Shown here piece after piece: positions 1 to 9,763 of a DNA stretch of 64,000 bases. Numbering within the stretch: position 1 is the first letter of the stretch; each line of letters begins with the position of its first letter. The notes under the pieces are model-generated. The model did not search any database. It saw nothing but the letters and a program-made list of their open reading frames with translations, and was not told where the DNA came from. Both the position numbers and the translations under genes were made by a program. The stretch covers positions 1 through 64,000 of the forward strand of contig JAIBCC010000013.1 of NCBI GenBank assembly GCA_019694395.1. The letters run 5' to 3'. The stretch is from Pyrinomonadaceae bacterium. GTDB taxonomy: Bacteria > Acidobacteriota > Blastocatellia > Pyrinomonadales > Pyrinomonadaceae.

Positions 1-181
1 CAATGGACAGAAAGGCAAAATTGGTAATAATTGAGTTGAAGGCTGCCTGCCAAAACAAATTGGCGGGATGGAGTAAACTTTTTGTTTGACATTCTCTTTC
101 ATAGAACAAGTATGTCGGCTATACCCCATAAAAAACTATTTTTGGCAAGTAGCGGCACAAGAGTAAAACAAATTGAAATGA
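1..181. other. intergenic, downstream of the NtrC-like gene
   Basis: No coding potential is seen. An imperfect hairpin lies around 48-69 (CCTGCCAA / TTGGCGGG arms), but neither strand carries a T-run next to it, so I do not call it a terminator. Bases 1-10 (CAATGGACAG) are the exact inverted copy of 1564-1573 on the other side of the regulator gene; this is probably chance. Confidence 0.4.
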
Positions 182-1555
182 TTATTCAGTTTCTAAATTG
201 ATACCATATCTTTCCGCCATTCGGTAAAGAGTTCTGCGGTTAATATGTAAAATCTCCGCCGCACGGGTTCGACTACCGCCTAAGGCTTCTAATAGATAGA
301 TCAAATATCTTCGTTCAAGCTCGTCAAGCGATGGAAAATCGGCATACAGATCGAGCAGGGAAGAATGAGTTGTGAAAGATTTTGCCTTTAATTCTTCGGT
401 TTGCAGCCTTTCCGGCAAATCTTCAAGATTAATTTGTCCCGAAACTGTATTTAGAGCGGCGTGTTCAATCGCTGCCTCTAACTCCCGGACGTTACCAAGC
501 CAATCATGAGAAATAATTAACTTCATAACCTCATCGGAAAATCTTAGTTTTTTCCCAATTTCCTGAGAAAATCTTTGCAGGAAACTTGCTGCCAGCAGAC
601 GAATATCGCTTTTTCGTTCCCGCAGGGGCGGAATTGATAAAACAACCACATTCAACCGATAGAACAAATCTTCACGGAATCGTCCGGCTTTAACTTCCGT
701 TTCCAGATTTCGATTGGTTGCAACGACAACCCGGGCATTGACTATTGTGGGACGTGAAGAACCCACTCGCCGAATTTCCCTTTCCTGCAAAGCCCGGAGA
801 AGTTTTACCTGCATTGCTGCACTCGTTTCACCTATTTCATCGAGAAAAAGAGTTCCTCCACCGGCTTCTTCCCACAATCCTCTGCGATCAGATGTTGCTC
901 CCGTAAAGGAACCGCGCAGATGACCGAAAAGTTCGGATTCAAGTAGGGTTTCGGTTAAGGCACCACAATTTACCGGAATAAAAGGCTGAGATTCTCTGGA
1001 ACTGTATTTATGCAAGGCACGGGCTACCAATTCTTTTCCAGTGCCGGATTCTCCATAAATGAGGACTGTGCTTTTAGCCGAGGCAACTCTGGCAATTTTT
1101 TTAAAAAGAGCCAGCATTGAGGGAGAACGTCCTAATAAACCGCTTTCGGCAAAAGTGATTTCGGAGTTTTCCGATGCTGTATCGGCATTATTATTAAAAG
1201 GGCTTTCAGCCAAAACCCGACGGACAGTGGCGATAACGGAATCTATATTAAAAGGTTTGGCAATAATATCCCAGGCTCCTTCCCGAGAGGCGGCAATAGC
1301 ATTTTCCAATGTTCCGGCACCTGTTATTAAGATTACCGGAGAAGTGTCCCTTAAAAGTCTTAACAGATCTATTCCCGTTTGGGCGGATTGCAGGTTAATA
1401 TCACTGATAACCAAATCGAATTTATTGTGTAAAGTAAGTTCAGAGGCGCGTTCAGGAGTCATTGCGGTTTCTATCTCCCAACCCTGTGAAGACAATATTG
1501 TTCTTAGTAATTGGAGGGTGCTTCTCTCGTCATCAACCACTAAAATTTTTTTCAT
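182..1555 (-). CDS. NtrC-family sigma-54 response regulator (enhancer-binding protein)
   Basis: 457 residues, full length for an NtrC-type activator. An N-terminal receiver (about 1-118) has the acidic pocket DDE at 8-10 and phospho-acceptor Asp52 in SDINL. A central AAA+ domain (about 140-370) has Walker A GESGTGKE near 169, the sigma-54 contact loop as GSFTGA near 215 (A to S relative to GAFTGA), and Walker B DEIGE near 238. A C-terminal Fis-type helix-turn-helix (about 425-452) binds DNA. It should hydrolyse ATP to open sigma-54 promoters when phosphorylated. It sits 227 bases beyond the hybrid kinase gene, at the end of the EPS locus whose promoters match the sigma-54 consensus, so it is the natural candidate activator (inference). 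Its own promoter is not recognised. Confidence 0.95.
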   Translation of the reverse strand: MKKILVVDDERSTLQLLRTILSSQGWEIETAMTPERASELTLHNKFDLVISDINLQSAQTGIDLLRLLRDTSPVILITGAGTLENAIAASREGAWDIIAKPFNIDSVIATVRRVLAESPFNNNADTASENSEITFAESGLLGRSPSMLALFKKIARVASAKSTVLIYGESGTGKELVARALHKYSSRESQPFIPVNCGALTETLLESELFGHLRGSFTGATSDRRGLWEEAGGGTLFLDEIGETSAAMQVKLLRALQEREIRRVGSSRPTIVNARVVVATNRNLETEVKAGRFREDLFYRLNVVVLSIPPLRERKSDIRLLAASFLQRFSQEIGKKLRFSDEVMKLIISHDWLGNVRELEAAIEHAALNTVSGQINLEDLPERLQTEELKAKSFTTHSSLLDLYADFPSLDELERRYLIYLLEALGGSRTRAAEILHINRRTLYRMAERYGINLETE

Positions 1556-1782
1556 ACACTCACCTGTCCATTGTAGGAGTTATAAACAAGAACTTAAAAA
1601 TTGATAAGAAGGGAATAATTTGAAGGACTTGTCAGATAATTTTTGGCTACCCCACAAGATTAATTATAAGTCAGTAAAACTCGTCTATTCTACTGATTTT
1701 GTGTTTTTTAGTAAAGTGAAGAATTTGAATCAAAATGAATCGGTTTTTAATAAACCTGACTACAATTCAAATAACTCAATTT

Positions 1783-4700
1783 TTATAATTGATTAATCGA
1801 AATATCATATTTTTTGGTAAGAATAGTCAGAATCTGTTTAAATTCAACCTCTATTCGTTTTATCAAATCATCAATTTCACTCGTTGAGTCAAATTGAATA
1901 CTATCTTCAATGGCAGCACAAAATGAAGCCATTTTTACTGCGCCGAGGGATGCACAAGAACCCTTTAAAGCATGAGCGGAACCTTTTAACTTTTCAAATT
2001 CTTTGGCGGAGTAAGATTGTTTTAAATTATTCAAATGTTCCGGGACATCCTCAATAAACATTTGAATAAGTTCAATAATTAACTGATCGGAATCACCAGA
2101 AAGTTCTTTTAAAGCATTTAGAATAGTAAAATCAATTGAATCGGTAACTTTAGTTTGATCCGGCATCATATTTTCTAAGCTGCATTTTTCCAAAGCCCTT
2201 TGAAGCTGGTCTTTTCTGATCGGTTTACTCAAATAATCATTCATCCCGGCGTTCAAGCAAGCTTCACGGTCTCCACGCATCGCATTGGCTGTCATTGCAA
2301 TAATATATGGATTGATTTGGGGATTTTGTTCACGGCGCACATAACGTGTAACTTCCATTCCATCCATTTCCGGCATCTGCACATCCATTAAAACAATGTC
2401 GTAATTCTGTTTCTGCAATGCGTCTAAAGCTTCTTTTCCATTATTTACTACATCAGCAATATAACCCAAGCTTTTCAACATTAAAAGAGCAACTTTCTGA
2501 TTAACTTTATTATCATCAGCAACTAAAATTTTCAGTTTTGAGTTTTCAATTTGAGAGTTTTCGGATATTTTGCTCCTGGTTTCCGTTTTGTTTCCATAAC
2601 GGGGTTTGGCAATTCCGAGGTCAAAAGGTTCTTTGTTGAACGGATGAGTTTTGTCTTTGATGATTTTGTTGAATCGAGCCGTAAACCAAAAAGTGCTTCC
2701 TTTTCCTAGCTCACTTTCAAATCCGATTTCGCCATTCATTAATTTTACTAATTGTTTAGAAATAGCCAAACCTAATCCTGTGCCGCCAAATCTTCGGGTT
2801 ATTGATCCGTCTGCCTGAGAAAAAGCCGTAAATAAACGCTTACAATCTTCCGGGGCAATTCCTATTCCATCGTCCTTGACCTTAAATAAAATTAGAAAAT
2901 CATTTTCGGTTTCTTCCTTAACTTCTGCCATGATTTCAACAGTTCCATTCTTGGTAAATTTGACGGCGTTACCCACCATATTTGTCAGAACTTGTCTTAA
3001 CCGAAATGGATCTCCATACATCGTTTTGGAAATTTCGGGTGTAATCTGAAATTTAAGTTTATTATTGCCTTTTAAGGATTGTTCAGCGAAAAGATTATAA
3101 ACCTCAGTGATTGTTTTTGATAAATCAAAATCAATGATTTCAAGGCTGAGTTTTCCTGCTTCAATTTTTGAAAAATCAAGAATATCATTAATAATTGACA
3201 AAAGAGCTTCGGCTGAATGACTAATGGTTTCCAAAATATCCTTTTGTTCGGCAGGCATTTTATTTTCCAAAAGCAGTCCCGTCAAACCGATAATGCTGTT
3301 CATCGGAGTCCTGATTTCGTGGCTCATATTAGCAAGAAATTCACTTTTTGCCTGAGTTGCCGCCTCTGCATCCTCTTTTGCCTGTTGAAGTTCGGCTGCA
3401 ATTTTTTTCCGTTCCGTAACATCCCGAATAATTCCGGTAAAAAAATGTTCCTCATTTCTGAGATATTCGCCAAAGGAAATTTCAACGAAAATTTTGCGAC
3501 CGTCTTTATGTCTGGCGGGAAATTCAACTCCCTTCCAAGGCATTTTTCTAACACTATTGACAACAAATTTATTAAATGCCCCTAACCGTCCCGATCTCAA
3601 CGAACCGGGCATTAATATCGTAAGATTTTGACTGATTATTTCTTCTTTGCTATAACCGAAAATACGTTCAGCAGCAGAATTTACAAACAAAATTTTGCCA
3701 CTGCCATCAACCGTGATAATGGCATCATTGGCAGATTCGGCTACGATGCGATAGCGTTCCTCGGATTCGCGAAGGGCAAGTTCCATTGTCTTTCGGTCGG
3801 TAACATCTCTAAAGATTGCCAACGAAGCAAGAGGCTTGCCATTTTTTCGTTTAATATTAATGGTTCCTTCAACATTGATTGCGCGACCATCTTTTGCCGA
3901 AAAAATAGTTTCGATCATTCCCACGCTTTTTCCGGTCATTGTATCCTGAAACAATTCTCGGCAATGCGGTTCACAATCAGGATGAATAACATCCCAAATC
4001 GAAAGATTTTTAACTTCTTTTTCGGTGTAGCCTAGTTTATGTCTCCAGGCGGGATTTACATAAACGAATTTTCCGTCAATTCCGACACTTTGGATTAGAT
4101 CGTTGGCATTTTCAAAAAGATCACGATATCGTTCTTCCGAATCACGCAAACCTCTTTCTATATTCTTACGTTCAGTGATGTTTTCAACCATTCCTACATA
4201 ACCCAGAATTTTGTCATTTACTTTAATGGGTGCGGAATGTGCATTTGCCCAAATAATCAAGCCATCCTTTCTAATTAAACGATAGACGAAATTATATTCA
4301 CCGATTTTTCCTTTACTTTCCCAATCGTAGTAAAGTTGTTTTAAATCATCCGAATGAACGCTTTGCATCCAATTGAAACCTAAAAATTCTTCAGGTGCGA
4401 ATCCGGAAATCAGTTCCAAGGTTTTATTGAGATAGATGCAAGAACCTTCGCTGTCGGTTAGAAAAATCCCAAGCGGAGATGTTTCGCTGATAGCTCTAAA
4501 TCTTTCTTCACTTTGGCGCAAATTTTCTTCGGCTCGTTTTCTTTCAATGATTCGCCCCAGTTGGATTCCAATATGCTGCATTACCTCAAGGAATTTTTCA
4601 TCAGGGGCTGTAAGTTTACTGGTAAAAAATTCGAGAATCGCTATTACTTTAGAGCCAGCCATCACGGGAAAGGCAAAACCTGATTTAAGTCCAAGTTCTC

Positions 4701-5976
4701 TGACTAATTCTCTTCGGGAAAAGAATGGTTCATAACCAAGATGACAGCTCCAAACCGTTTTCTTGCTTTCCAAAACCTGTCCCGGCAATTCTTTTTCCAG
4801 ATCAAGAATCGGGTTTTGGGTTTCAGAAATAAATTTGGAATATTTTTCAGCATCTTTAACACTCCAAATATTGGTTGATTTGATTTGAGGTTTAATTTTA
4901 TTAGTTACCGAATAAACGTGACCGAGAGACCAATCCATCAATTCACAAATTTTATCCAGACAAATCTGCATTGATTCATCAACCGATTTTCCTTCGTTCG
5001 CAGCATCAGTAGCGGTTTGCAGTAGATTCACATAAAAAGTTTCTTTTTTTAATGCTTCCTCAGCGAATTTACGTTCCGTTATATCATTCAGGGTTCCTGA
5101 AGTTCCGACAATCTCACCTTTCATATTAAGTGTAAGTCGGGCAAAAACCTCCATCCAACGAAAGTTATTATCTTTTGTCAAATATCGGATCTCATGGCGG
5201 CAATATTCTTTTTCCCGCTTGATTAAAGGTTCGAATCTAATTGCATTTAATTCTCGATCGTGCGGATGAACAAAATTTAAAAAAAGTTCCCCTAAACTCT
5301 CATCCACCGTAAATCCAGTGATTTCCGTCCACGCTGGATTTAAAAAAATCCAACACCCATCCGCATCTGTTTGAAAAATAACCTCTTTTAAATTATCAAC
5401 CACGGAACGGTATCTTTCTTGAGTTTGCAAAACCTTTTCACTATAGTTTTGCGTTTTTTCAACCATCATTTCTAAGGTTTGAACCTTATAACGCAACTCA
5501 AATTGGGCTTCGACCTGACGGGCTAGAACTTTTAGGGAATTTTTTTGGACTTCATTTAATTCGCGGTGGCGGGTATCAAGAACACAGAGAGTTCCAAAAA
5601 CAACACCATTGGAATTTACCAATGGAAATCCGGCATAAAAACAATATTCATTTTTTTTATAGTTGGTATTTGCGCAATTCTTAAACCCTTTGTCCTCTTT
5701 ATCCAGAGAAACAATATAAAGGTCTTTTTGTTTAACAGCTTCTGAAGAAAAACCATTTTGAATGTCAATTTCCGACAAATCAAATCCAAATTTTGATTTA
5801 AACCAAACACGATCTCTATCTACAATGCTGACCGCCGCCACCGGAGTTTCACAGATTTGAGCAACCAAATTTGTGATATTATCAAATTCCTGCTCAGGCT
5901 TAGGATCAAGGGTTAAATAATCATCAAAAATGGAAATTGTTTCTAATTCTTTGATAGATGATGAAATTGAATTCAT
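1783..5976 (-). CDS. hybrid sensor histidine kinase (GAF/PAS-HisKA-HATPase-REC-HPt)
   Basis: 1397 residues with no obvious membrane segment, so a cytoplasmic sensor is likely. Domain order: GAF (about 25-165), PAS (185-305), a second GAF (315-485), three PAS domains (490-865), a coiled-coil linker, HisKA with phospho-His886 in MSHEIRTP, HATPase (about 985-1100; G1 DDGIGI, G2 FGGTGLGL), receiver with Asp1198 in LMDVQMP, and HPt with His1335 in SAHALKGS. It is a complete His-Asp-His relay whose final HPt could pass phosphate to a separate regulator, such as the NtrC-like protein just downstream (inference). The start lies 19 bases after the upstream gene's stop, so it is probably the last gene of the sugar-transferase operon. 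The ribosome-binding site is weak. Confidence 0.93.
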   Translation of the reverse strand: MNSISSSIKELETISIFDDYLTLDPKPEQEFDNITNLVAQICETPVAAVSIVDRDRVWFKSKFGFDLSEIDIQNGFSSEAVKQKDLYIVSLDKEDKGFKNCANTNYKKNEYCFYAGFPLVNSNGVVFGTLCVLDTRHRELNEVQKNSLKVLARQVEAQFELRYKVQTLEMMVEKTQNYSEKVLQTQERYRSVVDNLKEVIFQTDADGCWIFLNPAWTEITGFTVDESLGELFLNFVHPHDRELNAIRFEPLIKREKEYCRHEIRYLTKDNNFRWMEVFARLTLNMKGEIVGTSGTLNDITERKFAEEALKKETFYVNLLQTATDAANEGKSVDESMQICLDKICELMDWSLGHVYSVTNKIKPQIKSTNIWSVKDAEKYSKFISETQNPILDLEKELPGQVLESKKTVWSCHLGYEPFFSRRELVRELGLKSGFAFPVMAGSKVIAILEFFTSKLTAPDEKFLEVMQHIGIQLGRIIERKRAEENLRQSEERFRAISETSPLGIFLTDSEGSCIYLNKTLELISGFAPEEFLGFNWMQSVHSDDLKQLYYDWESKGKIGEYNFVYRLIRKDGLIIWANAHSAPIKVNDKILGYVGMVENITERKNIERGLRDSEERYRDLFENANDLIQSVGIDGKFVYVNPAWRHKLGYTEKEVKNLSIWDVIHPDCEPHCRELFQDTMTGKSVGMIETIFSAKDGRAINVEGTINIKRKNGKPLASLAIFRDVTDRKTMELALRESEERYRIVAESANDAIITVDGSGKILFVNSAAERIFGYSKEEIISQNLTILMPGSLRSGRLGAFNKFVVNSVRKMPWKGVEFPARHKDGRKIFVEISFGEYLRNEEHFFTGIIRDVTERKKIAAELQQAKEDAEAATQAKSEFLANMSHEIRTPMNSIIGLTGLLLENKMPAEQKDILETISHSAEALLSIINDILDFSKIEAGKLSLEIIDFDLSKTITEVYNLFAEQSLKGNNKLKFQITPEISKTMYGDPFRLRQVLTNMVGNAVKFTKNGTVEIMAEVKEETENDFLILFKVKDDGIGIAPEDCKRLFTAFSQADGSITRRFGGTGLGLAISKQLVKLMNGEIGFESELGKGSTFWFTARFNKIIKDKTHPFNKEPFDLGIAKPRYGNKTETRSKISENSQIENSKLKILVADDNKVNQKVALLMLKSLGYIADVVNNGKEALDALQKQNYDIVLMDVQMPEMDGMEVTRYVRREQNPQINPYIIAMTANAMRGDREACLNAGMNDYLSKPIRKDQLQRALEKCSLENMMPDQTKVTDSIDFTILNALKELSGDSDQLIIELIQMFIEDVPEHLNNLKQSYSAKEFEKLKGSAHALKGSCASLGAVKMASFCAAIEDSIQFDSTSEIDDLIKRIEVEFKQILTILTKKYDISINQL

Positions 5977-5995
5977 TAATTTTGAATCTAATAGG

Positions 5996-7537
5996 TTAAT
6001 GGCTGGTTTTTAGGGCTTTGCCGGTTTCACGCGAAAGCAAATTTTGCAAAAGGCGTTTAAAGAAACCCAAAGTTAATTTTAAATCATAAATAAAGCCGGC
6101 TCGGACGGAATAAACACATTCTGCGGCACAAAGTTCTTCCGGTGAAGGATTTGCACCATAATGAACAAAGGCTTCGGTAATTAATCCAACCTTTGAATTC
6201 AGGTAAAGCTCCTGCCAATCGGCAGACATTTCACCGACCTCTTCCAGAGTTCGCGGACGAACCCCGACCATCCGAATTTCTCCTTTGGCAATATTGAATA
6301 AAGCAGGCAAAAAACGCAGAAAAATTTCTTTCAAATCCCCTGTGCCCCATTCAATCATACCATTTATGGGTTCATCGGATACAAAAATTAAAAGGTTGCA
6401 GGTTTTGAGTTTCCGCTGATCGTTATTAGCCGGAAGCTGAACTATTTCTTTAGTATCTAAAACCGGATCAATTCCTTTTAACTTAAGGAAAAGAATTGTC
6501 AGCAACAAAACCGGGAAGGTAATAATAAGCATAAGCAATCCGATTAATCTTGAAAATAAACCCGACACAAATTGTCTTAAATCCCGATCAAAAAGATTTC
6601 CTAAAATGATATTATCAAGAATGGTTAACTTGATACCGAGATTGGTATTAACAAGTTTATTATTCATTACAACGGAATTTGAAACAGTCAGATTTTCACC
6701 TAAAAAACTTCCCGAAGTGACAATTGAATTTTCAATCAAACATTTTTTATCGATCAGACAATTGCTGCCTATTACCGCATTGGGTCCTATTTCGGAATCA
6801 AAACCAATACCGCAATTTTCACCGATAAAAACAGGTGGGATAATTGTTACGGAAGGTGGCAAGCTGACATTCCGCGAAATCCAGACTCCCTTTTCTACTT
6901 CATTGGCATTAAAATGAGTAAGGCAAGTTTTTTTATTGAGAACCAAATCTTGAGATTCCAACAATTCCCGGTAATTGAGAACATTGAGGGGTTTCTCAGT
7001 TTCGATTAAATAATCTATTAATTCATTATTTTGAAGCAAGAAATTTTCTAATTCATTCTCATTAAAATCATCGCTAATTTCAGTTAATAATTGCATTGGT
7101 AAAACAGCGAAGCCTGCCCAGCGATTATTTTTTTTATTTTCAATTGTTTCCTGCCAATAAAAGATTTGGGGTTGAAACTTAATTGAAGAGGAAAAACTTA
7201 ATTTATTGGTGGTCAATATTCTGTCAGCTTGAACAAGCAAAAAAGTTTGGTCATCCTGAACAATAGATTTTAGTAATTTGTAAGGTTTTTCTGCCTCGCG
7301 GGCGAGATGAAAAGTAAATTTACTTCCCCAACGCTGTCCGTCACCAAATAATTTCTCAAATTTTTCCGGATGTTGAGAGAGTATAAAATCAAATTCAACA
7401 ATTCCTTGTTCCACCAAATTTTCCACTAAATGCTGAATAAAAGGACGGTCAATGAGTGTCATTAATTCGCGTGGGTTTGATTCAATTTCTATTTCAGCAT
7501 TTTTTACTGCTCCTGTTGCAATAATTATGGTTTTCAT
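5996..7537 (-). CDS. nucleotidyltransferase-like / beta-helix / degenerate sugar-phosphate transferase fusion
   Basis: 513 residues with an unusual three-part build. Residues 1-200 resemble sugar nucleotidyltransferases (IIIATGA, then PRELMTLIDRPFIQHLVE), but the GGxGTR nucleotide-binding signature is missing. Residues about 215-300 are hexapeptide left-handed beta-helix repeats. Residues about 325-505 begin with a membrane hairpin (about 330-352) and follow the polyprenyl-phosphate sugar-1-phosphate transferase fold up to LPALFNIAKGE and a VRPR motif. The catalytic Asp-Glu of that family (SLDELPQL) is replaced by Arg408-Phe409. The protein therefore looks catalytically dead in at least its C-terminal part and may be a membrane scaffold or sugar-sensing partner (inference). 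The start is 17 bases after the previous gene's end. Confidence 0.75.
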   Translation of the reverse strand: MKTIIIATGAVKNAEIEIESNPRELMTLIDRPFIQHLVENLVEQGIVEFDFILSQHPEKFEKLFGDGQRWGSKFTFHLAREAEKPYKLLKSIVQDDQTFLLVQADRILTTNKLSFSSSIKFQPQIFYWQETIENKKNNRWAGFAVLPMQLLTEISDDFNENELENFLLQNNELIDYLIETEKPLNVLNYRELLESQDLVLNKKTCLTHFNANEVEKGVWISRNVSLPPSVTIIPPVFIGENCGIGFDSEIGPNAVIGSNCLIDKKCLIENSIVTSGSFLGENLTVSNSVVMNNKLVNTNLGIKLTILDNIILGNLFDRDLRQFVSGLFSRLIGLLMLIITFPVLLLTILFLKLKGIDPVLDTKEIVQLPANNDQRKLKTCNLLIFVSDEPINGMIEWGTGDLKEIFLRFLPALFNIAKGEIRMVGVRPRTLEEVGEMSADWQELYLNSKVGLITEAFVHYGANPSPEELCAAECVYSVRAGFIYDLKLTLGFFKRLLQNLLSRETGKALKTSH

Positions 7538-7554
7538 AAACTAGTTCCTTATTT

Positions 7555-8937
7555 TCAATAATTTTTCTTACCTGTTTTTTCTAAAATAACCCGGGATAAA
7601 AAAACAAAATTTCCTAAAAAATATCTCCGCCACATTCGGCGGGGTTCCTGATAAAATCTAAAAAACCACTCCAAACCCATTTCACGTAACCACTGCGGAG
7701 CGCGTGGGATTCTTCCCGAAAAATAATCAAAAAGTCCGCCGACACCAATTGCGGCTTTTATCTTTAAATTTGGTAAATTTTCGGCAATCCAAACATCCTG
7801 TCGTGGCGCACCGAAAGCCACCAAAAGTAAATCCGTTTGGGATTCATTTATTTTCTGCAAAATCCGAGGTTCATCTTCAGAAGAATAGTAACCGTGTTGA
7901 GTGCCGCAAACTTCAGTTTCGGGAAAATTAGTTTTGACCCAGTTTGCAACAGCGTCGGCAATTTTCGGTTTCGCTCCGAGAAGAAAAATTTTCTTTCCGG
8001 TTCCGCTCAGTTTTTCGCACAAACGTGGAAAAAGGTCTGTTCCGTTAACGTTTTGTTTAATGCCGGTTTTAAGCAGTTTTCCGGCAATCTTCATTCCGAT
8101 CCCATCGGCAAAAACAAATTGGGCGCGATTTAGAACGGCTTTATACTCGGTATTTTTTACCGAAAGATTGGCACAATCGGCATTAACGAAACAAAATTGG
8201 ACTGCGCTGCCGGTTGAATGAAGTTTTTCGCTGATCAGATCAACAGCTTCTTTCATTGAAGTATTGTTGATCGGAAGACCCAGAACTTTGATCTTTTCCT
8301 GAGTCTCAGCGGAATTTCCTCCATAAAAGAAGGCAGGAATTGTGCGGGCTGCAATTCCAAGATCATTCCAAACACCATGAGAATTTACATATTCGCTGTC
8401 GCTGCCGAATTCCGACCCGTAATCAATATTGGCACGGCGGCGAATCCACCATAAACAAAATAAACCGGGTCTAACATCCATCCGACGGCGGGCGGAATGT
8501 TCCCGCAAATCCAATTCAATCGGCTCGATCGCTCGAGGTCCGATGAACGACATTTCACCTTTTAAAATGTTAAATAGAACGGGCAGCCCGGCAATTTTCG
8601 TTAAAATGGGAGAGGAAATCCAGCTCAAGTTAAATGAATATTGGTGGAAAATTCTTCCAAATTGTCCAATTAAAGGTTTCTCTAATAGTTTTGGGTTACG
8701 TTGAAAGATCAATAAAAAAGCGAAAATAAAAATCGGTAAAAAAAGACAGATGAGCAGAACTGAGAAACACAGGTCAAAGGTTCGTTTCCCAAACGAAACC
8801 AGAAAAGAATAAAAAAGCCAACTCTTTCGGCGAACGGATTTTTGCAAACGGTTTTGAAGCAAACCCTTGCTGGAGAACCGTCCGTAAAATAAGGCTTTTT
8901 CTTTTTCTTTGGTTTGGCGGGGAGCTATGATTTTCAT
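7555..8937 (-). CDS. degenerate sugar-phosphate transferase fused to WecG/TagA/CpsF glycosyltransferase
   Basis: About 460 residues. The N-terminal part (about 40-210) carries the membrane hairpin and fold of a bacterial sugar transferase, but the catalytic Asp-Glu is replaced by Ala116-Gly117 (KIAGLPVLFNILKGE). The C-terminal part (about 215-450) is a full WecG/TagA/CpsF domain: FVNADCANL, FADGIGM, LLGAKP, VAFGAPRQDVW, GVGGLFDYFSGRIPRAP. That family adds ManNAc-type or other sugars to a lipid-linked acceptor in EPS or teichoic acid synthesis. The dead domain probably anchors the transferase beside the lipid carrier (inference). I chose ATG at 8937, four bases after the upstream stop and preceded by AGGAG; an ATG at 8961 is also in frame but overlaps the upstream gene. 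Confidence 0.85.
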   Translation of the reverse strand: MKIIAPRQTKEKEKALFYGRFSSKGLLQNRLQKSVRRKSWLFYSFLVSFGKRTFDLCFSVLLICLFLPIFIFAFLLIFQRNPKLLEKPLIGQFGRIFHQYSFNLSWISSPILTKIAGLPVLFNILKGEMSFIGPRAIEPIELDLREHSARRRMDVRPGLFCLWWIRRRANIDYGSEFGSDSEYVNSHGVWNDLGIAARTIPAFFYGGNSAETQEKIKVLGLPINNTSMKEAVDLISEKLHSTGSAVQFCFVNADCANLSVKNTEYKAVLNRAQFVFADGIGMKIAGKLLKTGIKQNVNGTDLFPRLCEKLSGTGKKIFLLGAKPKIADAVANWVKTNFPETEVCGTQHGYYSSEDEPRILQKINESQTDLLLVAFGAPRQDVWIAENLPNLKIKAAIGVGGLFDYFSGRIPRAPQWLREMGLEWFFRFYQEPRRMWRRYFLGNFVFLSRVILEKTGKKNY

Positions 8938-8941
8938 AGTT

Positions 8942-9691
8942 TTAATATGCTCCTTTACCAAATAAAACAGCCGGAATTGTTTTCAAAAGCAATAAAATAT
9001 CCAGCCAGATACTTTGACTTTCGATATACTGCACATCCAGTTTGACTTGTTCCGGAAAAGGGATTTCGCTGCGTCCGGAAACCTGCCAGATACAGGTTAA
9101 ACCGGGAGTAATGTTTAAACGCCGGCGATCGGCTAAGGTATAAAGAGCAACTTCACGGGGAACCGGCGGACGTGGACCGACCAATGACATATCGCCCCGG
9201 AGAACACACCACAACTGAGGTAATTCGTCTAAACTGAACTTTCGAATTATCTTGCCAATCCAGGTGATGCGTGGATCATTTTTTATTTTAAAGGTTACGC
9301 CCTCTTCCCCATGCTGATTTTGTTCAAGTAATTTGTCCTTTAGCTTTTCCGCATTTGCCACCATTGAACGGAATTTGGGAAATGGGAATTCTCTTCCCCA
9401 TAAACCAACTCTTGACTGCCAAAACAATACTTTTCCGCCATCCGTAAATTTGATTAAGAACGCAATGATAAAAAATAAGGGGGAGAGGAATAGCAGCATT
9501 GAGGCTGAAACAAAAATATCAATTCCTCGCTTCAAAAATTTTGCGCCTTTTACTACCGTCATCCAACCATATTTTTTGAATAGGTAGCGAGCAGAATATA
9601 CATTTGAAAAATTAGCTGATTGAGCGAATCGTTTTTCAAGTTCTCTAATCAGAGTATCGCGTTCAATTATTAATTTGGTGCTTTCCGGCAT
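8942..9691 (-). CDS. polyprenyl-phosphate sugar-1-phosphate transferase (EPS priming enzyme)
   Basis: 249 residues, a stand-alone catalytic domain of the WcaJ/PglC superfamily. After a short soluble N-terminus there is a re-entrant membrane segment (about 50-80, RGIDIFVSASMLLFLSPLFF), the substrate region FRSMV, and the catalytic Asp155-Glu156 in SLDELPQL followed by RGDMSLVGPRPP and the C-terminal ITPGLTCIWQVSGRS motif. It transfers a sugar-1-phosphate from a nucleotide sugar to undecaprenyl phosphate at the inner membrane, starting each repeat unit. It is the first gene after the sigma-54-like promoter at 9764-9779 and the only one of three neighbouring transferase-like proteins with intact catalytic residues. 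Confidence 0.93.
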   Translation of the reverse strand: MPESTKLIIERDTLIRELEKRFAQSANFSNVYSARYLFKKYGWMTVVKGAKFLKRGIDIFVSASMLLFLSPLFFIIAFLIKFTDGGKVLFWQSRVGLWGREFPFPKFRSMVANAEKLKDKLLEQNQHGEEGVTFKIKNDPRITWIGKIIRKFSLDELPQLWCVLRGDMSLVGPRPPVPREVALYTLADRRRLNITPGLTCIWQVSGRSEIPFPEQVKLDVQYIESQSIWLDILLLLKTIPAVLFGKGAY

Positions 9692-9763
9692 TTTTTTTAT
9701 TTACAACTATCGGTTGAAATTTATTTGGCAAAAGAATCGAGAGCTTCGCCCTAAAAATTCTTT

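Noticed and set aside
48..69. Hairpin downstream of the NtrC-like gene as a terminator
   Set aside because: No T-run on either strand next to the stem.
1..1573. 10-base inverted repeat (CAATGGACAG / CTGTCCATTG) flanking the NtrC-like gene
   Set aside because: Too short, no extension beyond ten bases, no transposase or target duplication; likely chance.
1059..1604. 181-codon open frame antisense to the NtrC-like gene
   Set aside because: Shadow of a well-supported gene; no recognisable protein motif.
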